Part shown: in pieces, positions 22,883 through 31,703 of the stretch | How positions within the stretch are numbered: the stretch's first letter is position 1 | Layout: each line of letters begins with the position of its first letter | Assembly (NCBI GenBank): GCA_964651335.1 | Contig: CAZYVT010000018.1 | Coordinates: 1 to 55,875 of the forward strand | Length of the DNA: 55,875 bases | Direction of reading: 5' to 3' | DNA from: 2-02-FULL-66-14 sp964651335 | GTDB lineage: Bacteria > Pseudomonadota > Gammaproteobacteria > Burkholderiales > SG8-39 | Notes under the pieces: model-generated | What the model was told of the DNA's origin: nothing | The model's input: only the letters and a program-made list of their open reading frames with translations | Database searches by the model: none | Translations under genes and position numbers: made by a program

Positions 22883-23290
22883 ATGGACGTCCTGTTGCCC
22901 GAGAGCTGGGCACCGCCGATCGGCTATGCCAACGGCATTGCGGTGCCGGCGGGAAAGATCGTTTTCATCGCCGGCCAGGTCGGCTGGGATGCACAGCAGA
23001 AGTTTCACTCCGCAGAGATCGCGCCGCAGTTCGAGCAGGCGCTGAAAAACGTGCTTGCGGTACTCGCCGAAGCCGGCGGGAGGGCCGAGCACATCTGCCG
23101 GATGACTGCTTACTGCTGCGACAAGCCCGCCTATCTGGCGGCGCGCTCCCAGTTGGGAAAAATATGGCGTGCGCTCATGGGCAAGCACTACCCGGCGATG
23201 AGCATGATCTTCGTTTCCGACCTGCTCGACGCGCCCGGCAAGATCGAGCTCGAGGCGACCGCCGTAATACCCGGGCCGCGCGCTACTTGA
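22883..23290 (+). CDS. RidA/YjgF-family protein
   Basis: A 135-residue RidA-fold protein (IGYANGIAVPAGKIVFIAGQ, PQFEQALKNVLAVLAEAGG, IELEATAVIPG). The arginine that enamine deaminases use near the C-terminus (usually in a VEIEaVA-type strand region) is not obvious, so it may belong to a divergent subgroup. I start at ATG 22883, which has GAGG six bases upstream. An ATG at 22871 overlaps the previous stop as ATGA but has no ribosome site. It is the last gene of the kor operon. Its link to benzoyl-CoA metabolism is not clear. Its 3' end overlaps the convergent cytochrome gene by eight bases. Confidence 0.75.
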   Translation: MDVLLPESWAPPIGYANGIAVPAGKIVFIAGQVGWDAQQKFHSAEIAPQFEQALKNVLAVLAEAGGRAEHICRMTAYCCDKPAYLAARSQLGKIWRALMGKHYPAMSMIFVSDLLDAPGKIELEATAVIPGPRAT

Positions 23291-23600
23291 ATTTGTAATA
23301 AGCCTGGTTCAGCCAGGCGGCGACGCCATCCTCCTGCTCGGCGCCGAGCCCGGTTTTGGTATTCACGTTGCAGCGCTGCACCCAGGCGAGGACCGAAGCC
23401 GCGCTCGAGGCCTTGCGATCCGATCGCGTGAACATCGCCGAGCCATCGCCGCCAAAGCGTGCCACGTGGCAGCCGCTGCATTTCTCCTCGAGGACTTTCT
23501 TGCCCTCCTTCGGATCGCCGAACGGGAATGCATCCGACTGGGCGAACGCGTTTGCTGCGGCAAGGAGCGATCCGGCGACGAGCCCAACATGGAATTTCAT
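23283..23600 (-). CDS. Small periplasmic c-type cytochrome
   Basis: A 105-residue precursor. A Sec signal peptide of about 21 residues (ending ANAFAQS) is followed by one heme site, Cys41-x-x-Cys44-His45 (CSGCH). Methionine in GSAMFTR could be the distal ligand. It resembles monoheme cytochromes of the SorB/c552 size class, but I cannot name it. It starts four bases after the glmS stop, so it is probably read through from glmUS, an unusual partnership. The ATG 23600 was chosen because the longer frame reads back into glmS. Confidence 0.75.
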   Translation of the reverse strand: MKFHVGLVAGSLLAAANAFAQSDAFPFGDPKEGKKVLEEKCSGCHVARFGGDGSAMFTRSDRKASSAASVLAWVQRCNVNTKTGLGAEQEDGVAAWLNQAYYKFK

Positions 23601-23604
23601 GGAT

Positions 23605-25422
23605 TTACTCCACCGTGACCGACTTCGCGAGATTCCTCGGTTTGTCCACATCCGTGCCGCGCGCGAGCGCGGTGTGATAGGCGAGGAGCTGCAGCGGCAC
23701 CACGTGCAGGATCGGCGACAGCGGCCCGTAATGCTCGGGCAGCCGGATCACGTTCACGCCTTCGGTGGTGCCGATGCGGGTATCGGAGTCCGTGAGCACA
23801 TAGAGCTCGCCGCCGCGCGCGCGGACTTCCTGCATGTTCGACTTGAGTTTCTCCAGCAGCGCATCGTTCGGCGCCACGGTCACGACGGGCATCTCGGCCG
23901 TCACGAGCGCGAGCGGCCCGTGCTTGAGTTCGCCCGCCGGGTACGCCTCGGCATGGATGTAGGAAATTTCCTTGAGCTTCAACGCCCCTTCGAGCGCGAT
24001 CGGATAGTGCAGGCCACGGCCGAGGAACAGGGCGTGCTCCTTGGTCGCAAAGCGCTCCGCCCAGGCCATCACCTGCGGTTCGAGCGCGAGCGCCGCCTCC
24101 AGCGCCCTGGGCAGATGCCGCAGGCTGCGGAAGTGCCGTTGCTCCTCGTCCGGCGGAAGCCTGCCGCGCAGCTTCGCCAGCGTAAGGGCGAGAAGGAACA
24201 GAGCAGTGAGCTGCGTCGTAAAGGCCTTGGTCGAGGCGACCCCGATCTCGACGCCGGCATGGGTAAGAAACCGTAGCCGCGTCTCCCGCATCATGGCGCT
24301 CGTCGCCACGTTGCATACCGCAAGGGTGCGTTCCTGGCCGAGCGCGCGTGCGTGCTTGAGCGCTGCGAGCGTGTCGGCAGTCTCGCCCGACTGCGACACA
24401 ACGACCACCAGCGCATTCGGGTTCGGGACGCTGGCGCGGTAACGGTATTCGCTCGCGATCTCGACCTGTGTCGGCAGGCGTGCCAGCGCCTCGAGCCAGT
24501 ACTTCGCGGTGAGCCCGGCGTAGTAGCTCGTCCCGCAGGCGAGCACCAGCACCGAATCCACGCCTCCGAGCGTCCCGCCGTGCTCGTCACCGAACAGCGC
24601 CGGCGACACCGATTGAATGCTTTCGATCGTATCGGCGACCGCGCGCGGCTGCTCGAAGATCTCCTTCTGCATGAAGTGGCGGTAGGGACCGAGTTCAACG
24701 GCAGTGCCGGCCGCCTTCACAATGCGCACCTCGCGCGAGGCCGCGCGGCCCCCGGCATCGACCACGCGATAGCCGTCGAGCCGGATCTCGGCCACGTCGC
24801 CTTCCTCCAGATAGGCGATTCGCTCCGTCGTCCCGGCGAGAGCGAGCGCATCGGAGGCGAGGAACATCTCTCCGTTTCCCTCTCCGATCACGAGCGGGCT
24901 GCCGGCGCGCGCGCCGACCACGCGGTGCGGCTCGCGGCTCGACAGAACCGCGATCGCATAGGCGCCGGCGAGCCGCTTCACGGCGCGGCGCACGGCGTCA
25001 AACAAGTCCCCGGAATAGAGACTGTGCACGAGGTGCGCGATCACCTCGGTATCGGTCTGGCTCTCGAACGCGTAGCCCTTGGCCTTGAGCTCGGAGCGCA
25101 GTTCCTCGTAGTTCTCGATGATGCCGTTATGCACCAGCGCGATCTCGCCGTGAGAGAACATCGGGTGCGCGTTGTGCGTGACCGGCGCGCCATGCGTAGC
25201 CCACCGGGTATGAGCGATCCCGGTCTCGGCGGCGAGGTTCTGTTTCGCCACCTGCCCCGCCAGATCGGCGACTCGCGAGACGCTGCGAATCCGGCCCAGC
25301 GCACCGTTCGCGAGCGCCGCCACTCCGCAGGAGTCGTAGCCGCGATACTCGAGCCGCCGCAGACCTTCGATCAGCACCGGGACCACATCGCGCCGTGCAG
25401 CGGCGCCGACAATTCCGCACAT
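23605..25422 (-). CDS. glmS: Glutamine-fructose-6-phosphate aminotransferase (isomerizing)
   Basis: A 605-residue enzyme making glucosamine-6-phosphate for peptidoglycan and LPS. The N-terminal glutaminase domain begins MCGIVGA, with Cys2 as nucleophile, and has HTRWATHG and HNGIIENYEELR. Two SIS domains follow (ACGTSYYAGL, SQSGETADTLAAL, GRGLHYPIALEGALKLKE). The C-terminus ends in PRNLAKSVTVE, the usual isomerase-domain end. It is four bases downstream of glmU. Confidence 0.96.
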   Translation of the reverse strand: MCGIVGAAARRDVVPVLIEGLRRLEYRGYDSCGVAALANGALGRIRSVSRVADLAGQVAKQNLAAETGIAHTRWATHGAPVTHNAHPMFSHGEIALVHNGIIENYEELRSELKAKGYAFESQTDTEVIAHLVHSLYSGDLFDAVRRAVKRLAGAYAIAVLSSREPHRVVGARAGSPLVIGEGNGEMFLASDALALAGTTERIAYLEEGDVAEIRLDGYRVVDAGGRAASREVRIVKAAGTAVELGPYRHFMQKEIFEQPRAVADTIESIQSVSPALFGDEHGGTLGGVDSVLVLACGTSYYAGLTAKYWLEALARLPTQVEIASEYRYRASVPNPNALVVVVSQSGETADTLAALKHARALGQERTLAVCNVATSAMMRETRLRFLTHAGVEIGVASTKAFTTQLTALFLLALTLAKLRGRLPPDEEQRHFRSLRHLPRALEAALALEPQVMAWAERFATKEHALFLGRGLHYPIALEGALKLKEISYIHAEAYPAGELKHGPLALVTAEMPVVTVAPNDALLEKLKSNMQEVRARGGELYVLTDSDTRIGTTEGVNVIRLPEHYGPLSPILHVVPLQLLAYHTALARGTDVDKPRNLAKSVTVE

Positions 25423-25426
25423 GTCG

Positions 25427-26785
25427 CTAATTCTTCTTCCGCGGATACCAGCCGGCCACCGTGACCTGCCGGGCGCGCGCGACGGTGAGCTGGCCCGGCG
25501 GCGTGTCCTTGCTGATGGTGGAGCCGGCGCCGATGTAGGAACCCTTTGCAATCCGTACCGGCGCCACCAGCGTCGCGTCCGAGCCGATGAAGCAGTCGTC
25601 CTCGATCACCGTGCGGTGCTTGGCGATGCCGTCGTAATTGCAGGTGATCGTGCCGGCGCCGATGTTGACGCGGGCCCCGACCTCCGAATCGCCGATGTAG
25701 GAGAGGTGATTCGCTTTCGAGCCCGAGCCGAAACGGCTTGCCTTCACCTCCACGAAATTGCCGATATGGACATCCTCGGCGAGGCTCGCGCCGGGACGCA
25801 GCCGCGCGTACGGACCAATGCGGCAGCGCGCCCCCACTTCGGCGTCTTCGAGCAGCGAAAATGCCTGGATCTCACTGCCGGCGGCAACCGAAGCGTTCCG
25901 CAGCACGCAGTTTGGCCCGATCCGCACGCCTGCGCCGAGAATGACCTTGCCCTCGAACACGCAGTTGACGTCGATCCAGACATCGTGCCCGCATTCGAGG
26001 CTGCCGCGCACATCCACGCGCGCCGGGTCCGCCAGCGCCACCCCCGCCTCGAGCAACCGGCCAGCCTGCATATTCTGATGCGCACGCTCCAGTACCGCCA
26101 GCTCGCGCCTGGAATTGACCCCCGCAACTTCGTGCCAGTCCGCAGCCTTTACGGCGGTCACCGCGATCCCCTGCCCGACCGCCAGCGCGACCACGTCGGT
26201 GAGGTAATACTCCTTCTGCGCGTTGCGGTTCTGCACCTTCGCGAGCCACTCCGACAGCTTTGCGGCATTCGCGGCGAGAAAGCCGACGTTGATTTCGTGT
26301 ACCGCGAGTTCGGCTGAAGTCGCGTCCCTTTGCTCTACGATGCGCTCGACTCGCGCGCCCGCGCCGCGCAGGACGCGGCCATAGCCGGAAGGCTCGGGAA
26401 GTTCCGTGGTCAGGATGGCAAGCCCGCCGCGCGCGGCATCGACCAGCCGCCGGAGGGTTTCGGACCGCACCAACGGCACGTCGCCATAGAGAACCAGCAC
26501 TTCGGATTGTGCATCCACCCGTGGCAGCGCCTGCATTACGGCGTGCCCGGTGCCAAGCTGTTCCGCTTGTTCGATCCACTCGATGTCTGCGCCATCGAAC
26601 GCGGCCTTAACCTCGCCGCCCCCGTGCCCGTGGACAACGAGAATGCGTTTGGGCGCGAGCGCCCGCGCGGCCTCAAGGACATGCGCAAGCAGCGGCCGGC
26701 CGGCAAGACGGTGCAACACCTTGGGAAGCGCAGAATGCATGCGCTTGCCCTGACCTGCAGCAAGGACGATGACCTCGAGTGACAT
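25427..26785 (-). CDS. glmU: Bifunctional UDP-GlcNAc pyrophosphorylase / GlcN-1-P acetyltransferase
   Basis: A 452-residue cytoplasmic enzyme. The N-terminal nucleotidyltransferase domain has LAAGQGKRMHSALPKVLH, and the C-terminal left-handed beta-helix contains GSGSKANHLSYIGDSEVG and TITCNYDGIAKHRT. It ends with a short tail, PRKKN. It forms a two-gene cell-envelope unit with glmS. The gap to the upstream cyclase gene is only 31 bases; TAAAAT in that gap could be a -10 on the minus strand but no good -35 is seen. Confidence 0.96.
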   Translation of the reverse strand: MSLEVIVLAAGQGKRMHSALPKVLHRLAGRPLLAHVLEAARALAPKRILVVHGHGGGEVKAAFDGADIEWIEQAEQLGTGHAVMQALPRVDAQSEVLVLYGDVPLVRSETLRRLVDAARGGLAILTTELPEPSGYGRVLRGAGARVERIVEQRDATSAELAVHEINVGFLAANAAKLSEWLAKVQNRNAQKEYYLTDVVALAVGQGIAVTAVKAADWHEVAGVNSRRELAVLERAHQNMQAGRLLEAGVALADPARVDVRGSLECGHDVWIDVNCVFEGKVILGAGVRIGPNCVLRNASVAAGSEIQAFSLLEDAEVGARCRIGPYARLRPGASLAEDVHIGNFVEVKASRFGSGSKANHLSYIGDSEVGARVNIGAGTITCNYDGIAKHRTVIEDDCFIGSDATLVAPVRIAKGSYIGAGSTISKDTPPGQLTVARARQVTVAGWYPRKKN

Positions 26786-26816
26786 GGCGTATCACTTTGA
26801 TTTTAGCGTAACATTT

Positions 26817-27908
26817 TCAGACGAGGCCGAGCACGTTGTACGCCGTCACGGCGCGCTGGAACCCCCGCAGCGAAAGCTCGCCGATGTGCTCGACCTGCAC
26901 CCGCTCCTCGACCTTGCCGAACACGCGCTGCGAGACCAGAACCTGACCGGCTTTCGCCTCGCTGCACAGACGCGCAGAAAGATTCGTCACCGGCCCGATC
27001 GCGCCGTAATCGCGCCGTTCCTCGAAGCCGATGGCGCCAAGCGTCGCGTAACCGTTGGCGATCCCGACGCCGAATCCCAGGTCGTAGCCGCGCTTCTTCC
27101 AGCCGGCTGAAAGTGCTGACACCGCGTCGCGCATCTCGAGCGCCATGCGGATCGCGGCAAGCTCGTGCTCGGGCACCGGGATCGGATCGTTGAACAGGAT
27201 CATCACGCCGTCGCCAGCGAAGTGCTCGATCGTGCCCTCGTGCGCCATGACGATGCGCCCGATCCGGCCGTGATAGGCGCGCAGCACGTCCATCGCTTCC
27301 TCCGGCTCGGCCGTCTCGCTGAATACCGTGAAACCGCGCAGATCGGTGAACACCACCGTGATTTCGCGGCGGTGGGTCTTGAGCGGATCATCGACCTCGC
27401 CCGAGACAATCATCTCTCCGATGCGCGGCGAGACGAACCGCTTCAGGCGCCCGAAGCGCTCGAGTTCCTTCACCTGTTCGCCGACGCGCTTTTCCAGACT
27501 CGCGTTCAGATCGCCGAGCTGGTCGTAGAGCTCCTTGATGCGCAGGAGCGACCTCACGCGTGCAAGGAGCTCCGGCTGGTTGATCGGCTTGGTGAGGAAG
27601 TCGTCCGCGCCCGCTTCCAGCCCCTTGATCCGCTCCTGGGTCGGGTCGAGCGAGGTGACCATCACGACCGGTAACACGCCATTCGCCGAATCCGCGCGGA
27701 TTGCGCGGCACACGTCGTAGCCATTCATGCCCGGCATCATGACGTCGAGCAGCACGAGGTCGGGACGGTGCTCGGACATCCGCTTGAGCCCCTCCTCGCC
27801 ATTGGACGCAGTCACGACATCGTAGCCCTTTACCGAAAGCAGGTCGGCGAGGAGCTTGACGTTCGCCGGTGTGTCGTCCACCACAAGGATCTTGGCCTTC
27901 CGCGTCAC
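26817..27908 (-). CDS. Response regulator-class III adenylate/guanylate cyclase fusion
   Basis: A 363-residue protein. The receiver domain (residues 1-120) has Asp11/Asp12, phospho-acceptor Asp55 (LLDVMMPG) and Lys in FLTKPI. A coiled linker (about 125-165) follows, then a class III nucleotide cyclase domain (about 175-363). The cyclase has both metal aspartates (VVFTDLRGFTVF and AGDGVMILF) and the transition-state Asn/Arg of NLSARL. Phosphorylation by the neighbouring histidine kinase would then set cAMP (or cGMP) levels. It overlaps the upstream receiver-only gene by ATGA. Cyclase specificity cannot be fixed by eye. Confidence 0.85.
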   Translation of the reverse strand: MTRKAKILVVDDTPANVKLLADLLSVKGYDVVTASNGEEGLKRMSEHRPDLVLLDVMMPGMNGYDVCRAIRADSANGVLPVVMVTSLDPTQERIKGLEAGADDFLTKPINQPELLARVRSLLRIKELYDQLGDLNASLEKRVGEQVKELERFGRLKRFVSPRIGEMIVSGEVDDPLKTHRREITVVFTDLRGFTVFSETAEPEEAMDVLRAYHGRIGRIVMAHEGTIEHFAGDGVMILFNDPIPVPEHELAAIRMALEMRDAVSALSAGWKKRGYDLGFGVGIANGYATLGAIGFEERRDYGAIGPVTNLSARLCSEAKAGQVLVSQRVFGKVEERVQVEHIGELSLRGFQRAVTAYNVLGLV

Positions 27909-28297
27909 GCCGCGCCTCCGGACTGGTCACTGCCGAGCGCCTTCGCCACCGTGGCGATGAACTCCTTCAGGTTGATCGGCTTCGACAGGAAGCCGTTGAA
28001 ACCTGCTTCCATGATCTCGCGGCGATCCTGCGGCATCACCGAGGCGGTGAACGCGAGGACTGGAATGTCGCGCGTCGCCTCGGCCTCGCGCAGCTTCTTC
28101 AGCGCCTCGATGCCGTTCATTCCCGGCAGATGGATGTCCATGAGGACCAGGGCCGGCGCCTGCCGCGCGGCGAGCTCGAGCCCCGCCTCGGCAGTCTCGG
28201 CCTCCACGGTGCGGTATCCCTTCACCTGCAGGATGTCGCGCGCCAGCCTGCGGTTTTTCTCATTGTCTTCAATGATCAGGATGAGCTCATGGGCCAT
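27905..28297 (-). CDS. Single-domain response regulator (DivK/CheY-like)
   Basis: A 130-residue receiver domain alone: acidic pocket Glu10/Asp11, phospho-acceptor Asp54 (LMDIHLPG), Thr84 and Lys106 (LSKPI). No output domain. It overlaps the histidine kinase stop by 11 bases and the cyclase-type regulator start by four, so the three are made together. It may compete for phosphate with the cyclase regulator or act as a relay. The ATG 28297 lacks a clear ribosome site and probably depends on coupling. Confidence 0.85.
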   Translation of the reverse strand: MAHELILIIEDNEKNRRLARDILQVKGYRTVEAETAEAGLELAARQAPALVLMDIHLPGMNGIEALKKLREAEATRDIPVLAFTASVMPQDRREIMEAGFNGFLSKPINLKEFIATVAKALGSDQSGGAA

Positions 28298-31200
28298 GGC
28301 GGAAGGGAAGCGTGAAAGTGAACGTGGAGCCCTTGCCGGGAGTGCTGGCGAGGGAAATCGTGCCGCCGTGCAATTCAACAAAACGCCTGGTGAGCGCAAG
28401 CCCCAGGCCCGTGCCCTCGGCTTTGCGCGTGTAGTCGCGACCGACCTGCTTGAATTCCTCGAACACCGCCTGCTGGTCCTCGAGCGCAATGCCCACGCCC
28501 GTGTCGGCGATCGCGATCTCGACCGCGGAGCCGTTCGGCTTTGCGGCGACCGAGACGGTTCCGCCCTCCGGGGTGAACTTCACGGCATTGGAAAGAAGGT
28601 TGAGCATGATCTGCTTGAACTTGCGCTCATCGGCCCGGAACATCGCGAGCGAGGCATCCACTTCGAGGCCCAGGGCGATGCCGTGGCGCTGCGCGCGCTC
28701 CTTTACCAGCGTCATCGCGTTTTGCAGCGCCGCGGGCAGGTCGAATTCGGACAGCTCCAGCTCCATCCGCCCGGCCTCGATCTTGGAGAGGTCGAGAATG
28801 TCGTTGATCAGCGAAAGCAGGTGCTTGCCGGAGGCGTGGATGTCCTTCACGTACTCGTCCTGCTTCTCGTTCAGTTCCCCGAAGTAGCGCTCGCCCAGCA
28901 CCTCCGAAAAACCGATGATCGCGTTGAGCGGCGTCCTCAGCTCGTGCGACATGTTGGCGAGAAACTCCGACTTGTGGCGGTTGGCGATTTCGAGCTGGCG
29001 GCTCTTGTCGTGGATCTCGCGGAACAGCCGCGAGTTCTGGATCGCGATTACCGCCTGGTCGGCGAAGATCTTGAGCAGCGCGATCTGCTTTTCGCTGAAC
29101 TGGCTCGCGTACCTGCGCCCGACCCAGATCGCGCCGATGCCGCGGCCCTCAAAAAGCATCGGCGCGAAAACGATCGATCGCATGCCCGCGACTCGACAAC
29201 CTTCCCGCGCACCCGCAGGAACTCCGGCCGCCTCGGTGTCCGGATAATGCTTCACGGCAGCGTCAAGGATCGCGCTGCCGGAACCGCTTTCGTGCGTCAG
29301 GGGCAGCGGGTAGACGGCTCTGAGCTTTTCGCGATCCTCGCCGTGATAGGCAGCCAGATCGATCTTGCCGTCGTCCGTGGCGAGCGTGACGCCGACCAGA
29401 TGCCCCTCGAACAGGCGCTCGCAGCGTTCCAGGATCGTCTCGAACACCGGCTTGGTGTCGGCGATCGAACTGCTGATTGCGCCCAAGACCTCTGCCGAGG
29501 CCTTCTGCTGGTCGAGCGCCTCCTTGGTCTCGTTGAACAGCCGCACGTTTTCGATCGCGATCGCCGCCTGGTCGGCGAACGTGGTCAGGAGCTGAATCTG
29601 CCTTGCCGCAAAGGGACGCACATCGCGCCGGAATACTGCGATCGTGCCGATCGGTTCACCTTCTCGTAGCACCGGCACGCCGAGCACAGTCCGGTATTCC
29701 CCCAGTTGCTGCGCAGCTGCGGCGCCGTAATCGGGGTCCGCGAGGACATCGTGGACGTGGACGGTTTGCCGCGTCAGGGCGACACGCCCCATCACATAGT
29801 TGTTCGCCACCGGTATCGGATTCGCCTTTCGGTACGCGATGTAGTCCTCATTCACGTTGTGCCACGCCTCGGGTCTCAGGCCACCGGCATCGAGGCGGTA
29901 GAACAACGCGTGCTGCGCATCACAGAGCTGGGCCGCGCTCTGCACCAGGGTATCCAGCACCGGCTTGAGCTCGAACGTCGAGCGGCTGATGAGGCTCAAC
30001 ACGTCGGACGTGGCGGTCTGCTGCTCGAGCGCCTCTTTCGTCTCATTCAACAGGCGCACGTTCTCGATCGCGATCACCGCCTGGTCGGCAAACGTTTTCA
30101 CCAGCGAGATCTGTTTCTCGGTGAAAGACCGGATCTCTCCGCGCCGCACCATGATGGCGCCGATCGGCGTGCCCTCCTTCACGAGCGGCACGGCGAGCAT
30201 CGTGTGATTCTCTGGGACGCCATGATCCTTGGCGAACTTCTGAATGGCCTCCCACGTCACCGGATAGTCGTCGCGCTCCTGCATGATTTCGCGGATGTGA
30301 ATGGACCGACCCTCCGTGACCGCACGCCCGACTACGGACCGGGGATCACACGGCAAGGTCCAACCCGATACCTGCCACACCATGGACCCATGCACGGCGG
30401 CGCGTCGCAGGATATCGCCGTCACGCAGATAGACGGCCGCCGACCCGCCCTCGCACAGGCGCTCGGCGCGCTCCGCGACCGCGTCGAGGACCGGCTGGAC
30501 ATCGGTCGGGCTGCTGGAGATCACGCGCAGGATGTCCGACGTGGCGGTCTGCTGCTCGAGCGTCTCCTTCAACTCGGCAGTGCGCTCGTCGACCTTGCGC
30601 TCAAGGCCCGCGTAGGACTCCTTCAGATCCGCCGCCATCTTGTTGAACTGCTCGGCCAGCTCCTGCAGTTCGTCGCCGGTACGCACGTCGATCTTCTGGT
30701 CGAGCCTGCCCAAGCCGATCGCGACGGCGCCATCCTGCAGCGCGCGGATCGGATCGGTCATGCGGCGCGCGAACACGAGGCCGGCGAGGATGGAAAGCAG
30801 CAGCCCGCCGAGGAGCAGCGCTCCGCTGCGGGCGAGAGACGCATAGAGCGGCTTGTACGCCTCTGACGTCGCCTGTTCTACGAATACGTACCAGTCGAGT
30901 GGTTCGATGCGCGCGAACGCGGTGAGCACCGAACGGCCGCTGCGGTCGCGGGCTTCGGCGATGAGCGGTCGCTCCTCCGCCGCCTCGCCGGGCGCAGCCG
31001 GCTTTGCCTGCAGAGCGGCCTTCACCTGCGGCAGCGCCGAGAGATCGGTCTTCTGCAGCACCAGGCTGATGTCCGGATGAGCGACGAGATTGCCGTCCTT
31101 GTTCAGGACATAGGCAAGCCCGGTCTCGCCAATCTTGATGCGCTGGATCACTTCCCAGATGAACTTCAGGTTCACCTCGACCGCGGCGACCCCCGCCCCC

Positions 31201-31703
31201 TCGCGCCCGGCGCGGAGCGCGATCGCCATGTAGGGCTCGGTCTCCTTGCGAAAATACACCGGCCCGAAGTAGATGGTGCCGGCGCGCGCCACCGTGTAGC
31301 GCGGGTCCTGCGACAGATCGGTTCCAGCGCCGAGCACATCCATCGCGAGGCGCGACACGCGCACCTGTTCGCGTCCCTGCCCGTCGATGAAGGTCGCCTC
31401 GGTGATCGCCGGGACCTGCCGCAGCAGCTTCACGAAGTCGAAGCGCCTCAGTTCCAACGGGTTCGCTCCCTCGGCGATCTGCGGCAGCGCCGTCCAGCCG
31501 ATCTGGTGCTCGATTTCCTTGACGAACTGCTCGATGCGGTTCGCCGCCGAAGCGGCCTTCTCGCGCGCCAGCGCGATCAGCGAATTCCGTGTCTCGAGGT
31601 AGGAAAAGTAGATCCCAATCGCGCCGCTGACCACGAGCGCACCCGCCACCAATGAAATGATGAGCGCGAGGTACTTGCGGTAGATGCGGCGCCGTGCGGT
31701 CAT
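28287..31703 (-). CDS. Membrane sensor histidine kinase: Cache-HAMP-3xGAF-HisKA-HATPase
   Basis: A 1138-residue sensor kinase. In order: a transmembrane helix (about 10-34), an extracytoplasmic double-Cache-like domain (to about 285; FDFVKLLRQVPAITEATFID, DPRYTVARAGTIYFGPVYF), a second helix (about 305-330), HAMP, then three GAF repeats. Each repeat is introduced by a near-identical linker (KETLEQQTATSDILRVIS and variants). Last come HisKA with His920 (ANMSHELRTPLNAI) and HATPase (NLLSNAVKFTPEGG, ADTGVGI, GTGLGLAL). There is no receiver domain in the chain; two receivers are encoded just downstream. ATG 31703 overlaps the stop of a substrate-binding-protein tail, and a longer start at 31781 is possible. 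Ligand unknown. Confidence 0.88.
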   Translation of the reverse strand: MTARRRIYRKYLALIISLVAGALVVSGAIGIYFSYLETRNSLIALAREKAASAANRIEQFVKEIEHQIGWTALPQIAEGANPLELRRFDFVKLLRQVPAITEATFIDGQGREQVRVSRLAMDVLGAGTDLSQDPRYTVARAGTIYFGPVYFRKETEPYMAIALRAGREGAGVAAVEVNLKFIWEVIQRIKIGETGLAYVLNKDGNLVAHPDISLVLQKTDLSALPQVKAALQAKPAAPGEAAEERPLIAEARDRSGRSVLTAFARIEPLDWYVFVEQATSEAYKPLYASLARSGALLLGGLLLSILAGLVFARRMTDPIRALQDGAVAIGLGRLDQKIDVRTGDELQELAEQFNKMAADLKESYAGLERKVDERTAELKETLEQQTATSDILRVISSSPTDVQPVLDAVAERAERLCEGGSAAVYLRDGDILRRAAVHGSMVWQVSGWTLPCDPRSVVGRAVTEGRSIHIREIMQERDDYPVTWEAIQKFAKDHGVPENHTMLAVPLVKEGTPIGAIMVRRGEIRSFTEKQISLVKTFADQAVIAIENVRLLNETKEALEQQTATSDVLSLISRSTFELKPVLDTLVQSAAQLCDAQHALFYRLDAGGLRPEAWHNVNEDYIAYRKANPIPVANNYVMGRVALTRQTVHVHDVLADPDYGAAAAQQLGEYRTVLGVPVLREGEPIGTIAVFRRDVRPFAARQIQLLTTFADQAAIAIENVRLFNETKEALDQQKASAEVLGAISSSIADTKPVFETILERCERLFEGHLVGVTLATDDGKIDLAAYHGEDREKLRAVYPLPLTHESGSGSAILDAAVKHYPDTEAAGVPAGAREGCRVAGMRSIVFAPMLFEGRGIGAIWVGRRYASQFSEKQIALLKIFADQAVIAIQNSRLFREIHDKSRQLEIANRHKSEFLANMSHELRTPLNAIIGFSEVLGERYFGELNEKQDEYVKDIHASGKHLLSLINDILDLSKIEAGRMELELSEFDLPAALQNAMTLVKERAQRHGIALGLEVDASLAMFRADERKFKQIMLNLLSNAVKFTPEGGTVSVAAKPNGSAVEIAIADTGVGIALEDQQAVFEEFKQVGRDYTRKAEGTGLGLALTRRFVELHGGTISLASTPGKGSTFTFTLPFRHGP

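Noticed and set aside
27768..29669. 633-codon plus-strand frame opposite the response regulators and kinase
   Set aside because: Shadow of the minus-strand genes, whose domain motifs are unmistakable.
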